64,000 nucleotides of DNA, taken from assembly GCA_009746045.1 (NCBI GenBank), contig RPFO01002201.1, positions 40,350-104,349 on the forward strand. Reading direction: 5' to 3'. A model generated the notes under the pieces. That model ran no database searches, was not told the DNA's origin, and was given only the letters and a program-made list of their open reading frames with translations. Source of the stretch: Mesostigma viride (taxonomy: Eukaryota > Streptophyta > Mesostigmatophyceae > Mesostigmatales > Mesostigmataceae). Made by a program: the position numbers and the translations under genes. Below, in pieces: positions 25,701 through 37,645 of the stretch (within the stretch, counting starts at the first letter, position 1; each line of letters starts with the position of its first letter).

Positions 25701-28531
25701 CACGTTTTCTGGAAGCCTTCTGTCAGCAGAGCAAGATGGATGTATATCGTTGAAATTGCATAGTTATTGCTTAGCCACTTTGGTACCGATTTTCAGTTGC
25801 TGCGTGCTTCCTCACGTTCGCGGAAGCACCTGCAGTGTTACATGGGCATAGAAAAGACCGTTTGCATTTCCTAACGTTTCCCACCCCTACTGCCATCGCG
25901 TGCCACAATGCCATTGCAAGCCTTTGCCATGACATCAGCCCCAGTTACTGCTCCTTACAAGCTTCCCGCGCAACCAACACCTTAAGTATCTGCAGCCAAA
26001 ACTTGCACATGGCGCATGTAATATTCCCGGTGGGCGCCATGCCATCGCTCACATCCGTGGTCTGCTCCCGTATTATAGTACACGCATACTATAGTAGACG
26101 CATACAATATGTAGCACATGATGGTTGGCTCACTTCATTGGTCGGCTCATACCTGTGATGGGCCGTTCACGTACCCACATCCACATCCCACGCACCCAAC
26201 GTTGCCCCCACAACAACACCCTACGCCGCATCCACCAGCACCAAGGAGCAGCTGGGCTACACGGTGGACTGCGGCATGCGCTGCACGCACGGCGTTGTGG
26301 GCTTTGCGCTGCGCGTGCAGTCGGCCACGCACGGGCCCGAGCACATCAACTCTCGCATGACCTCGTTCCTGGTCGAGGCCGTGGCACGTCTGGTGAGCTG
26401 GCTTTGGCTGCCCTCTGCCTGTTTTTAAAAATGTTTCTAATAGCTTTACATGAACTATCCATGAGTGAATTGTTTGGTTAGGTCCATGTGGTGACCTCGG
26501 CCGCACGGTGTGTGAGTACAAGTAGATCTGGGAGAAATGCAAGCAGTGGATGGGCCTATAAAATGAAAGGTTTTCCTTTGAGAAGTTGATAGGGAAGAGT
26601 TTGACTAGGGCCCTTAGAGGGAGATGCATGCGGCTTGATGAGGCAAAGTTCGGGGGGTGGCGGGCGGAGAGTGAAGAGAAAGTGAAGGTTCCAAGCGTGA
26701 AAGAGTGAAACGTCCGGGGCTAAAGCGAGAAACTGGCTTGAAAGGGCTTTATATTGGCCTGTACGTCGGTGCGATCCATTTAGGCACGCATGAGGCATGG
26801 GATTCCCAGAGCGGCAGAGCCATAGTTCAGGCATTTTCAACGGCAACATGCTGCAAGGGCTCATGATTTGACGCGACACTTTGAGCAAGATCCACATTTC
26901 ATGCCTCCACCCTGGCATATACAGGCAGACGTGTGTGCCTAGCAGAATAGGCACGCTGTGCTATCAAACGGGAAAGAATATTAGAATCCTACTAAATAGG
27001 TACAATTTTTCCAGAATTTCGGCTTCTCGTCATACCCAATCTCAATCTTGCCCTTACTGTACATTGGCACATTCTGCCATTGCCAGAATGGAACACATGC
27101 GTGCTTGATATCCCCCCGTATCCACATTGCTGAGCCTTGCACATAGTGCCCTTGTTGGCTAGCAACTAGTGGTTACCATCAATGCACAGGCGATGGCACA
27201 CGCGCCATGAATCGCGCCATGAACTGCCACCCACTGCCCACACGCAGTGCCACCATTAACCATGATAACAGTAAGAGCATAATGATGCTGGTAATGATCT
27301 GATGCTGATGGTATTTATGCAACCTCCCACCCCACCCCACCCCACCCCACCCCACCCCACCCCACCCCACCCCACCCCACCCCACCCCACCCCACCCCAC
27401 CCCACCCCACCCCACCCCACCCCACCCCACCCCACCCACCACCCACCACCACCCGCGCAGCGCGACATGTCGCCGGCCGAGTTTGATAAGCATCGCGCGG
27501 CGCTCATCTCAGCAAAGAAGCGCAAGCCCACGTGCATGCTGGAGGCCAGCGACCGACAGTGGGAGCAGATCTGGGAGAGAAGGTGAGAGCGATGCATGTG
27601 GATCAAAGTGGTTGCCTTGTGGATAAAGTCCGGTGTATTTGCTCCATGTCTTGGAATAGATCAAGGGCATGCTGATGATGTACTTTGCCATTGGGGTTTC
27701 AGGTCTTTGTCTGTCAGTAAAATCTTATGTGGGAACAAGTATGCCTTACCGCTGAACGTAACCATTATTTTTCCAAGTTGGCTGCTGCACTTAATGTTTG
27801 TGTAAGGCTATGTATCCGTAGGACAGCAGATTCCAGGTTCGCATTCTTAGCGTCCTGTAATTGTCTACGTGACGGCAGCCCTGACACGCACGGGCTCCTG
27901 TCACTTGTCAGCTCTGGCCCCCGCACTTCTTATCAGCATTTTGACAACGGGCTAATCAACACGTCTGCTCCTGATCTGTAGTGCATGGTATGCTGCTACA
28001 TACTATTCCTAAGCTTGGTGCGAATAGCTCAACATCTACATGGCTATAGTGAACTATCAGAACGATCCTGTGCGCTAACCTCTCTTCCGCCCCCCCCCCC
28101 GCCCTCCTTTCCCGTGATGACCGCCCCACCCTGGCCCGCGCTAACCTCTCTTCCGCCCCCCCCCCGCCCTCCTTTCCCGTGATGACCGCCCCACCCTGGC
28201 CCGCCGCAGGTACGACTTTGACCACCGCGCGCGCGAGGTGAGCGTGCTGGAGACGCTCACGCTGGCCGACCTGCAGGCTTTCTTCGCCACCTACCTCGCG
28301 CCCGACGCCCCCCAGAGGCGGCGGCTCATGATCAACGTGTACGGGAAGAACCACGTGGACGAGTTGCAGCGCGCCATCTCGGGGGGCACAACCACCCCCA
28401 CGGCTGGGGGCGCCACCCCCGTCCCCGTGGTCACGCTGGACCTCACGCCATCCATGGGCGAGCTGGTCGCGTGGAAGAACGAGCGTGGATGCTACCCATT
28501 TGTGTTCGAGCACAACCTCGGCAGCGCATGA
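10438..28531 (+). CDS. Nardilysin-like M16 zinc metallopeptidase, complete, 20 exons
   Basis: Exons: 10438-10764, 11163-11238, 12125-12171, 12556-12668, 13082-13155, 13745-13840, 14736-14858, 18028-18288, 19032-19180, 19973-20129, 20614-21001, 21765-21915, 22454-22603, 23062-23151, 23981-24073, 24527-24739, 25251-25351, 26239-26392, 27461-27582, 28210-28531. All are GT-AG with matching phases, totalling 3207 bp or 1068 residues, a usual length for insulysin/nardilysin. Exons 2 and 3 together give the inverted zinc motif HFLEH followed by MLFMGSEKYPDENE. The third ligand region is EVQAVESE (exons 5-6). A Glu/Asp/Ser-rich stretch (residues about 45-100) lies just before the catalytic domain, a nardilysin hallmark. 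The late motif RTKEQLGY (exons 17-18) is typical of the C-terminal half. It probably cleaves peptides at basic residues in the cytosol. The start could be the ATG at 10438 or at 10447. Confidence 0.92.
10567..10740 (+). other. Acidic insert of the nardilysin-like peptidase
   Basis: Within exon 1, residues about 44-101 are dominated by Glu, Asp, Ser and Gly (for example SEGEEGSDSELSEAEEGEDG). They sit between the first strand (LPNGLTALLIHDPEIA) and the AAAAMAVGVGSF segment. In nardilysins an acidic domain occupies this place, whereas plain insulin-degrading enzymes lack it, so it decides the subfamily call. Confidence 0.75.
11684..11777. repeat. ATTGTT/ATT microsatellite in intron 2 of the peptidase gene
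   Basis: A run of attgtt units that degrades into atcatt and att. It lies in the 886-bp intron that splits the catalytic HFLEH motif. Confidence 0.9.
13852..13905. repeat. 16-bp tandem repeat in intron 6 of the peptidase gene
   Basis: Three to four copies of gatagagatgggcaga begin 12 bp after the donor of exon 6 (GT at 13841). Confidence 0.85.
14880..17549. repeat. Large minisatellite, 28-bp unit, about 95 copies, in intron 7
   Basis: Unit atgggatatgagtatggggt plus gcaggaag, nearly perfect over about 2.7 kb. Copies differ mainly at two sites (gagtatgg/gagtacgg and tgcagg/tgccgg), with a few gataaga or gtgtgg variants, mostly near the right end. It occupies most of the 3.2-kb intron 7 (14859-18027). 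On the minus strand all frames are open and read the same 28-residue peptide, giving a spurious antisense ORF of nearly 1000 codons. Confidence 0.97.
18396..18598. repeat. 29-bp tandem repeat in intron 8 of the peptidase gene
   Basis: About seven copies of aaggcgatggcatagctaga plus aaaatacgt, with single-base differences. It is the third unrelated minisatellite in this gene. Confidence 0.9.
19666..19955. repeat. CCT/CTC microsatellite in intron 9
   Basis: A polypyrimidine (cct)n tract with a C-run and short interruptions, ending about 20 bp before the acceptor of exon 10 (exon starts 19973). It doubles as an extreme polypyrimidine tract. Confidence 0.95.
27328..27437. repeat. CCCAC pentamer microsatellite in intron 18
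   Basis: About 22 copies of cccac, ending just before the acceptor of exon 19 (exon starts 27461). Confidence 0.95.
28073..28206. repeat. 64-bp tandem duplication next to the last acceptor
   Basis: The segment beginning tgcgctaacctctcttccgc and ending ccccaccctggcccgc occurs twice in a row, differing by two C residues in the C-run. The second copy abuts the acceptor of exon 20 (exon starts 28210). Confidence 0.9.
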
Positions 28532-29639
28532 CGCCAGGTGAGGGCCCACTTGGCTGTGGATCGGGGGCGTAGTGCCGCTGCATCAGGCCGGGGGGGTCGC
28601 TCATGGGGTATCCTCCAGCGAGGACAAGAACAGCGTGACCCCACGTTTTGGACGGGGCGCGTTGGGCGAGGCTATGTGGGCTTGCGGATCGTGGGAACAG
28701 ATTGGTCCCCGTTGGGGCTGTCTGGGTGGCAGGTGGGCTCGCCAGCCATGAGGACGCACCGCTCCGGCATGAAAGCATGCAGGCCTAGAGCAGGAGATTT
28801 TGAGGGCATTGCCTTCAACGGACGTAGTGGAAGGGATGCTAAGTTCTTGGGTATTTCTGCACAAGGCATTACTAGCAACCCAGGCCGCCGACCACACATT
28901 CCCACGTGTGCGACCTCTGGCTGTGTCAGTTGGAAGGTAAAGCTCCCACAAAAGATTCTGGGCCTGCGAGCCTATGCCATACGTTAAGTTGTGGCTTAAG
29001 TCTTAGAGCCGTTCATTGAGTGTGCAGATTGGCGCACCAGGCTGCAATATTCGGATTGATACTGGTGCCTTGGATGTATTCTTTGAGCAAGCATACTTGG
29101 CCTCTTTAGTTTCAATCATTGACGAAGCAGAAGCAATAGTGATTGCCTGTGATGTCACAGCATTTAGCTAAAACATCTCTTGGTACTTGGTACATCCGCT
29201 GCTTTTGTGAAGCACAGAAGATTTCATGAAATTGCAATAGCCAGTCCAGTCTTGAATCAGATCATAAATGAAAGACATGCAATCATTGTGCATGTGCCCG
29301 ATTATGCAATCCATTTCTAGCCGGCCTTGCTTCAGGCAAAAGAAACAACCTGCTTCCCTAGAATGGAAGCTCACCCTTTGTATTAACCACCTGGCCAGCC
29401 AACCCCTACATGGGTGGCTGGGGTACAGGTGCCAGCACAAAGAATTTTGTTTTCTGATTTTTTTTTTTCTTTTTGTGCTATACGGCATTGCATTCTCAGC
29501 TCAGCTGGTCAGTCGTAGACACCATGAGCATAGCTCACCAAGTATAACGCAGAGTGTCTCCAGGGTCACTAGTAGGCCAGTATGGTGTAGGTCAGAAGGT
29601 TGCCACGGAGCTGATGAAGTCTGATCTCCCCGGCCACTA
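28532..29639. other. Intergenic region downstream of the peptidase gene
   Basis: No convincing gene. The short ORFs on both strands lack motifs and good composition. I could not identify the polyadenylation signal of the peptidase gene. Confidence 0.5.
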
Positions 29640-30329
29640 GGCTGCGGTTCTCGAGGCCAACGTGGCGGCCAAGGTGGCGGAGAAGATCGCCGGCAACCTA
29701 GCGGCTCAGGATAGGTGGCCGACAATTGAGCAGACAAAGTGGAGGTGGAGGTGGCGAAGGCGGCCCCGAGCTACGCCTCCATGGCTAGCAATGCCATTCA
29801 GGACATCGCAAATACCACCGCCCAGGCAGTCTCTCGGACCTTTGCCGCCCGGGACACCAAAGAGCGGCGCGACCGCACCATTATCCTCCGCAATGTGGCG
29901 GCCACCCCCCGGGAGACGGGGTTGGGCCTACGCCTCAGGGTTGAGAAGGGTCTCATCAGCAACTTCCGCCTAGCTCGGCTAGTAGAGGACAGTGTCACAA
30001 TTGACTCGGTCGGCCGCCTACCGGTCGTGGCGCGCGGACGCGCCAGTGGCGCTCGTGCTTACGCGCCCCGTCGGCAAGCACTACATACTCCAACATCGGA
30101 CGAAGCTACCACGGAGCTTGGGTTGGCCCCTCCATCACGATCTGACCCCGGAGCAGCTTAGCGCCCGCAGGGCCTGGCTGGCACAGGAGGACGCGAAGCA
30201 GGCCCTCGCTGACCGCACGAAGAAGGTGCGGCTGCGGTGCATGAAGGACAACGTATGGACAATGGAGCTTACCTCGCGGGAGGTTCCCACGCCGAGGGCG
30301 GACACACGGTGGGGTAGGGAGTAGGCCCT
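29640..30329 (+). pseudogene. Decayed LINE ORF1-like segment
   Basis: Pieces in different plus frames look like ORF1 of a non-LTR retrotransposon. An Ala-rich coiled start (EANVAAKVAEKIAGNLAA, from about 29653) is followed by KERRDRTIILRNV (29860-29900). A conserved-looking C-terminal part lies in another frame: PVALVLTRPVGKHYILQHR, then LTPEQLSARRAWLAQED and KKVRLRCMKDNVWTM (30040-30270). Frameshifts show it is dead. Confidence 0.6.
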
Positions 30330-30654
30330 CCCCGCCACCCACTCCGCGAGCAGCTATAGCGGGTGGGTAGCCAGTTAAACCACCCCCCACACCCGTTGTC
30401 CGATGGCCGAGCGTGTCTTGGATAGCCCATGTTCTCAAAGACGACGCAACGGAGTCCAAGCCGCGACCTTTATCACCAACTTCGCAACAAGGAGCGCTTG
30501 CTGGCCTTTGCCACGCGGCACTCCCACCAACGGTATGCTGCATTCTTTGACCCCAAGACTAGGCGAGCAAGTCGCGCCGCTCGCTTGGAGGGTGCCATAT
30601 GCGCGTTAAAAGGTACTATGTCAGTATCTCTAAGGTCGTCATTCTGACGATCCT

Positions 30655-30870
30655 GACCTAGCTACAGCGCCGAGACCTGGACACTGACGCAGGAGCTGGA
30701 GCAACGACTCGACGGCAACGTCACCACTTGGATGCTGCGCAAGGCCCCCTTTCCCCTTTGTTTTGCACATTAGTAATGAGGATTTGTACGCTGATTTGCC
30801 CTATGTTTCCCACATTATTAGGCACAGGCGCCTGGCCCGCCCAGATCAGGTAGACCCATCGGATAGACTA
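30655..30870 (+). pseudogene. Decayed LINE ORF2 C-terminal remnant
   Basis: Reading from about 30663 gives YSAETWTLTQELEQRLDG followed by TTWMLRKA, the signature found after the reverse transcriptase of many LINE ORF2 proteins. The endonuclease and polymerase parts are missing between this and the ORF1 remnant, so the copy is internally deleted. After about 30780 the similarity fades. Confidence 0.65.
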
Positions 30871-31432
30871 TAGCTGGCACCAAGCCCGCCCAGCCTGGGC
30901 GTTATGTCCTCACCTGGCGTGCCCCAGGCCGCGCGCGGCAGGGCCGCCACCCGGCCGTGGACTTTTCGTGATATAGACTCGGCATGGACATGTGCTACAC
31001 TAGGCGTGACGGGCTCACACCCGGGCAGCCTCCTGGTTTGTCTGTAATCTGGCACATGGATGGAAAAGGCTGGTTTTGTTGCATAAACTCAGTATCTTGA
31101 GCTCCAAACATAATTTCAACCTGAAACTTGGAATGAAGGTAGGCAGTAGGCCCAGCTCCATGCCCATGACCGGACTTTTCAGAAATATGGACGTTTGACC
31201 CCCCTGCCAGGGTGCCAAAGTTGCTAGAAATAGCATTTTAAACTACCTATTGGCAGTATGACTCCAATTAAAATTAAAATTAAATTATGACATGCCTCCG
31301 TTGGGAGATCATGTAGCACATATTCCTTGATGGATGGGTGGGGTGGAGGAAGCCGCGTACTCGAACTAACCTAACTCTAAGCTATCTATTCTAGAAGATG
31401 ACTCCAATATCATCTCCAAATGAAGTGTGGTG

Positions 31433-32090
31433 GGGCTGCAAACATGCATGCCACCCAAATACGTCATGTTTAGCATGTCCACCAAGTTTGGATATGATGC
31501 CATGTCATTCAGCCATGCATAAACTGTGACGTTAGCAAGCAGAAAAAGGTGAAAATAATGTTTTTTTCAGTTTATCATGCCATGTGCTTCAGATTACAGT
31601 GCGCAATGGGGCTGCAAACATGCATGCCACCCAAATACATCATGTTCAGCATGTCCACCAACTTTGGTTATGGTCCCATGTTATTTATCCATAAAACAGT
31701 GACATTTGCAAGCAGAAAAAGGTGAAAATCACAGTTTTTACATATTATTATCATGCCATTTACTTCACGTGTATAGTTTGAAATAGGGCTGCAAACATTC
31801 ATGCCAACCAAATACATCATGTAATCAGCATGTCCACAAACATTTTGACATTATCCCATGTCATTTAGCCATAAGATAGTGACGTTTGCAAGAAGAAAAA
31901 AAGGTAAAATTCAGAGGGTTTCAACATTATCATGCCATTTACTTCAGATTTCTAGTGTATGGATTGGACTGCAAACATGTGTGCAATCCAAATTCATCAT
32001 GTTTACATGTGTGCATTCCAAATGCATCATGTAGCATGTCCACCAACTTTGGATATGAGCCATGTCATTAAGCCATAAACACATCACCTT
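31433..32090. repeat. Satellite-like tandem repeat of about 177 bp, four diverged copies
   Basis: Copies begin at about 31433, 31609, 31786 and 31966, each with ctgcaaacatgcatgccacc-like text, then catcatgt, agcatgtccacca, a catgtcatt...gccataaa stretch, and (first three copies) agcagaaaaaggt. The last copy has an extra internal duplication. No coding potential. Confidence 0.85.
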
Positions 32091-32139
32091 GAAATGACCG
32101 CTTTTTTTACATTAACTGCCGAGCGAACAACAAGGTGCA

Positions 32140-33480
32140 ATACACCAGTGACAGGCTGGCATATGTCACCTGGCATCCATGTACGTTCACGTCATGGCAT
32201 CGGTACATCCCAGTTCTACATCTTTTGCGTTTGAATCCCACCCATGCAGTCACCCACCCATGCAGCCAAGAGCCATGCACCTGAACACCCACCCACTCAC
32301 AAGACTAATATACTCACGCGCCTGGACACCCAGCCACCCACCACCCGTCCACCCACCCACTGACCCACCCACCCAGCCAGCCATGCCCTTACTAACCCGC
32401 CCTATCTGACCACCCGTGCACCTGGGCACCCAGCCACCTACCAACCCACTGGGACATCCACCCACCGAGCCGGCCACCTGCGCATTGACCCACCCAAACT
32501 ATAGTAGTAGGTAATAAGGAGGCAAATTATCACCCATCCATTATAGCCAGCCACCCAACCACCTGACCGCCGCCCAGCTGCAGCTGGCCCAATGTCCACT
32601 ACCTGGCCTCCCACTCTTGACCCAGCCACTCACATTAATCCACTCAACCACTCCCTCCCCCCACACCCTTTTACCAACTGACCCACCCACACATGCATTC
32701 TTTCAGCCAGCCATACACACAGTGACCTCACCCCCAACCTGCACAGCCCTTCACTCGCGATACGTCAGTCTATCCCAACCACATGCAAAGCCATCCACGC
32801 ATTCAAATATGCGCGCCCCCCCACCCATCTACCCACCGGCCTGTTCGCCCACACACGAACTTCTAGTCACCTACGCATCGATCCACCGCCACCGAGTCCA
32901 CCGATGGCCCACCACCAACCCACCCACCCGCATCCCTACTAACCATCGTATTAAGCACTAACTAGTCCACCACCCTCAAACCCATGCAAGTGTTTCAGTC
33001 ACGCACTTAGAAGATCAACAAGTCAACGATTTAGAGGAAGTCCTCAAATCCTGTCAATCACCCAGCCACCTGGCCATCCACCTATAATAACCAACCACCC
33101 TTGCACTCATCCACCCACCACAACCAGCCACCCAAACACCCTGCACCCACCCACCCACCCTCTCCAACTACTGCATGCCTGAGCTCCTAGCTATACTTGG
33201 CCAGCCACTTACCCAGGCATTCACCTTTCACGTACCCAGCCACCTGCCCGACCCACGCACCTCGATCTAGCCAGGCATTCATGGAAGCATCTAGCCTGAG
33301 CCACCCACCCAAGACTCCCTGGGCAACCAACTAAACAACTAACCAACCACCGGCCGGCAGCTACACAGCCACCTAACCTGCACCCGCCACCCAACCACCC
33401 AACCACCCAACCACCCAATCACCTAACCACCTAACCACCCAACACCCAATTAAACCAACCAGGCATGTGCCCGCCCGTTC
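32140..33480. repeat. CCACCCA-rich low-complexity tract
   Basis: A long stretch built of ccaccca, ccagcca and related heptamers with much drift. The Pro/His/Thr- and Gly/Trp-rich ORFs on either strand come from the repeat and are not genes. Confidence 0.85.
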
Positions 33481-35470
33481 GCGCTTGCACATCTGCACCA
33501 TACACGCATGCCCCATACACGCTTTACTCACCTAGCCAGCCACTGAGTGCATGCACAGCCAGCCACCTAGCTGCCCAACTCGCGCATGAAGGCAATCTTA
33601 GCCATGAATAACCTCACATTGCGTCACTTGCATGGCCAGGGTGATTTGCATGTGGCAGTTTCCATCTTGTTGTAAACAACTGAAAAGGCTCTTAATTTCT
33701 TCGCAGAATTGAATGAGCCAACGTTCAAACAACGTTCTCCTATCCCTCTATAAAACAGTCTCACTTAAACTAAAAAGGCGAGGGTAAATATCTGAACAAG
33801 GTGGCCACATGATCACAGCACAATGCCCTTGAGAAAGTCTTAATGCTACGTCCTGCGCATGGCTATGATCAGATTACTTGCCCACGCTCCTTGTTATGCC
33901 ATGCTCACATGGGTCTTATTGCACCCACAGATTGCCGGATCGTTAGCGTGTCTGTTTAGCTAGCGTGCCCGAATGCAGCTGTGGCATGCCTTAGCTAGGC
34001 ATGAAGGAGGAGACTGGGGGTCTCTGCCCTTTCTCCTGTTGTGCACACACAGGGATTAAAAGCACTTCGGTGCTCCGTGACTCCCCAACGGGAGCACGTG
34101 TTTAATTAATTAATTAATTTAAGTCTTAATAATCAGCTCTCTACCCTTTGAGAAGCTGCCTTGTGTTAGCAGCGATTCTGGGCCCTCTAGCTCGCTTACC
34201 TCGTCTAATCTGCGCTTCTTTGTTGGCGTCGGCAGATGTGAAGCTTGAGCCCATCGTGTCGCTGGCGAGGTCGTCTGCCCGACCCATCACAACTCCAAAC
34301 CGTTTGGCCGACATATTAAAAACGATGCCCCCCTTTTCCTTTGTTGCTTGGCGTTCAATAGAAAATGAACTCGCACAGGGAAAATTGTTGCAAAGAGCTT
34401 TGCACACGCATTATAAGCAGTTTTTCGCAGCTTTTCCCACGCATACCGCACATCCAGAAGACCGTTAGCGACCTTTGTGCGGAATCTTGGGCACGCCATG
34501 TGTCCTGCTGGCTCGATCGTTGCCGCAGGCTGGGCAGTATGTATAGGAAGGTCGGGCATAGTCTAGTTAGCCGTTTATCTGCCGACAAAGATATGCATGG
34601 CATGACGCAAGAACCAGACGGATTTCGCACCCCTTTGCACATATTCAGGGTGATATTCATTTCTACGCAACATTTCGCAAAAGTAGACAGTAGCTATCCT
34701 CAAAACTACGAATACCAGCTATGGTTAAGCGGGCGCGACAAGTTATGCATCCTACAGAGTTTCTCTTGTGACGAAATATTGCATTCGCAAGTCAGAAATC
34801 TGCATTTGGCTGCGCAAACCCTGAAAATCTTCCTACTAATTCTCATGGCAAATCAAGCCTACTGAATTGCACGACAAAAAATTCATGGCATATGTCAACC
34901 AAGATGTGAGGAATATTACCCAAGCAACACTCCAATCCATCCTCGGCATTTTCTACACTGCCACGTCGAACCCGATCGCCATTGTTGGCCCCGCCGTGCT
35001 CCCACATGTGAAAAAAAAGCCGCGGCGGTGCGAGATCTTGCGCCAAAAAGCTTCACTAGTTTCCGCGCACGACGGGCACAGCGCCGCTCCATGTGGAGGC
35101 AGCTGGTACGCAAGGATAGATGGCAAGTAGTGATGACGGAGACCACCCCCAAGTCTGTTGGGGCTACGCGTGCACGCCACATGCATGTGACCGCGCCATG
35201 GCATTCATAGCGATTGATCGGGCCGTGGTACCCACAACCCTGTAACTAGGACCTAGATAGCTTGAACTATCCATTCCATCCCATCGGTTCCCCGGCCCCC
35301 TGAGGACTTCTGCTCACGTGGCGCAGTCACGTGTCTATTAATTAAGTAATTAGTTAATTAATTAATAAATTAATGTCAGTATCTCACGCCGCACACACCC
35401 CGCCAGCATCTCCCCTGCCCCCTGCCGATACTGCGGGTCCCGCCGGCGCCCCTAGCTTGCTGGGCCAACG
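33481..35470. other. Region without a recognisable gene
   Basis: Short overlapping ORFs on both strands (for example 34365-34865 plus, 34287-34559 minus) show no domain or repeat support. Two ttaa-type runs lie at 34103-34125 and 35336-35375 and may be A/T tails of old insertions. Confidence 0.5.
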
Positions 35471-35479
35471 CCGGCACCA

Positions 35480-35524
35480 TGCCACTCGCTGCGCATCGCT
35501 ACCTACAACGTCCGCACATTTAAA
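35480..35524 (+). pseudogene. LINE endonuclease N-terminal fragment, cut off
   Basis: The frame from 35489 reads LRIATYNVRTFK, the first strand and Asn motif of APE-type endonucleases that begin LINE ORF2. It stops at an AT-rich palindromic stretch (35518-35568), after which unrelated LTR-element sequence begins. The match is only 12 residues. Confidence 0.5.
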
Positions 35525-35655
35525 TAGTATTGAATTTAAATATATTTAAATTATACTATATATAGTTAATAAAAAAAGCATTTTTTAGCTTCCAAGGGGG
35601 GAGAGCCATAGTAGACCAAACAGCCTTGCTCTAGGTGGGAGGCATCCCAGTGGGC

Positions 35656-36140
35656 TGAGTTAACGTAAAGAATTTACGTTAGATGGATAGAGATTGTTAC
35701 GCTCTTTCCAACGGCACCTTGAACGCCTCATTTGGTGAAGGAACGTAAAAGTTATGACGTTTCCTAGGCTGTACCGACAGTACCCGGCGCGCCGGCACTG
35801 TGGGCGCGTACGGACACAGGATGTACAAGTGTCACTATGATAGTCCGCAGGACGTTGACAGGACTTGTACAGGACTTGATGGTCAATTGATAGGTAGGCG
35901 TGCTGTAGCGCGCCAGGACCTATGAGACAATTGATGCTGAGCAGCGTACGGATAGGTCCACAGGACTAGCCGTATGGACAATTGATAGATCTGCGCGCCA
36001 AAGGCGTGCCAGAGTCTGTGTAATCAATTGATTGACAGTTCAGCTGTGACAGTGCAGCTGAATACTTGGACACGTCCCGAGCAACCTATATGTGTGACTT
36101 GGTAGCACCGGGATGCTAGTTCTTGCGTGCACGCTCTCTT
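35656..36140 (+). repeat. LTR-like repeat, copy A (3' part missing)
   Basis: 485 bp starting TGAGTTAACGTAAAG. It matches copies B and C closely up to gcgtgcacgctctcttgg, where it joins copy B directly. It lacks the last ~100 bp with the AATAAA signal. Confidence 0.85.
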
Positions 36141-36715
36141 GGAGTTAACGTAAAGGATTTACGTTAGATGGATAGAGATTGTTACGCTCTTTCCAACGGC
36201 ACCTTGAACGCCTCATTTGGTTAAGGAACGTAAAAGTTATGACGTTTCCTAGGCTGTGCCGACAGTACCCGGCGCGCCACTGTGGGCGCGTACGGACACA
36301 GGATGTACAAGTGTCACTTTGATAGTCCGCAGGACGTTGACAGGACTTGTACAGGACTTGATGGTCAATTGATAGGTAGGCGTGCTGTAGCGCGCCAGGA
36401 CCTATGAGGCAATTGATGCTGACTAGTGTACGGATAGGTCCACAGGACTAGCCGTATGGACAATTGATAGATCTGCGCGCCAAAGGCGTGCCAGAGTCTG
36501 TGTAATCAATTGATTGACAGTTCAGCTGTGACAGTGCAGCTGAATACTTGGACGCGTCCCTAGCAAGCTATATGAGTGACTTGGTCACACCGGGACGCTA
36601 GTTCTTGCGTGCACGTTCTCTTGGCACTGCGACCCTGTCGTCTGTGCTGCGTGCAGTCTTGGAAGTGACGTGACTTACGTCTGTGTTTCCTTGTTTAATA
36701 AAGGCAACTTCCTGC
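36141..36715 (+). repeat. LTR-like repeat, copy B
   Basis: 575 bp from TGGAGTTAACG to TTCCTGCA (TG...CA ends), with AATAAA near its 3' end (36697-36702). It is nearly identical to copy C at 43334. It is followed by agaaccATGGCGGAATTC, which starts a Gag-like frame. Confidence 0.85.
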
Positions 36716-36722
36716 AAGAACC

Positions 36723-37617
36723 ATGGCGGAATTCGTGGCATTCTCACCTCACAACTCGTATTACACGCTCTGCAAAAAGATGCCAAATTCTGAAGAATTC
36801 CGGATTCCGGACGAGGAAATAGCCGCTCCGCCGGCTGGTCCTTCGTCAAGACCGACTGCGCCGTCGTGGCAGCAATTGCTCGACGAAGTCACGATCTCGC
36901 TCGACGAGCTTCATCGTCAGCAGCGCGCAGCTCACGCATTGCTCGGGGATAACCCCGAGGACCCCGATTTGCCAGCACTGGTGCCGGCTATCGCGCATTG
37001 TTGGACCAGATTCGAAATTTTATCGACATTTACGGTCCAGGTGCGGGGAGGTTTGCGGTCGGTGACCGAAGTCACGACTGCCATTGAGGAGTTGGACAAC
37101 GCCTCTCTTCACTCACCGGTTACCAGAGAAACCTGCAAAACTGGGCATCGCTACGCACGGGGGGCGCGCCGGCGGTGTCGACAAATTTGTTTCAGGATCT
37201 CGCGTTGCTGTCGCTGCTCACACGCGGCGTACGCAGTCGCGAGCGCCAGGTTTTAATTAACCTGGTGGCATTTCTCGCCTCTCTGCGAGAGTGGATTCCC
37301 GCGGGGTGGGAATTATTGACGATTTTACACATCCTCTGCGCCTCGTCGCGCGTCGGCGCGTCGCAACTTACGCGGCGGGGAGCACACCGGTTTTAATACA
37401 TACCGGTGCAGGTCCGGAGCTGGATATGGAGGATCGTGAGTATACACGTACTGCGACTTCAGGGGCCTTGACTACTAGTCGGCCTAATTTTTCTCCAGTA
37501 CTCGTCGACATTTTTTTGTCGAATTTTCGGCGGCAATTCGCGGGGGCGGCAGCGACACCGGCGCAGGCGGCAGTGGCGACACAAAAATTTTGTACATATT
37601 TTCTGCTGCTTTGCTAA
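36723..37617 (+). pseudogene. Frameshifted Gag-like ORF next to the LTR
   Basis: The ATG lies 8 bp after LTR copy B. The first frame (36723 to about 37120) carries PSSRPTAPSWQQLLDEV and LLGDNPEDPDLPALVPAIAH. The reading then moves to a second frame (LYQRNLQNW-like text, then TNLFQDLALLSLLTRG) and near 37310 to a third (GIIDDFTHPLRLVARRR and onward to 37617). At least two frameshifts make it non-functional. The Gag call rests on position and composition only; no zinc knuckle is seen. Confidence 0.45.
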
Positions 37618-37645
37618 GGTGTTCTTTGAATAGCTGTAGTGCAGG

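Noticed and set aside
32179-33418. Several short ORFs on both strands
   Set aside because: Low-complexity CCACCCA tract; Pro/His/Thr or Gly/Trp/Val products mirror the repeat.
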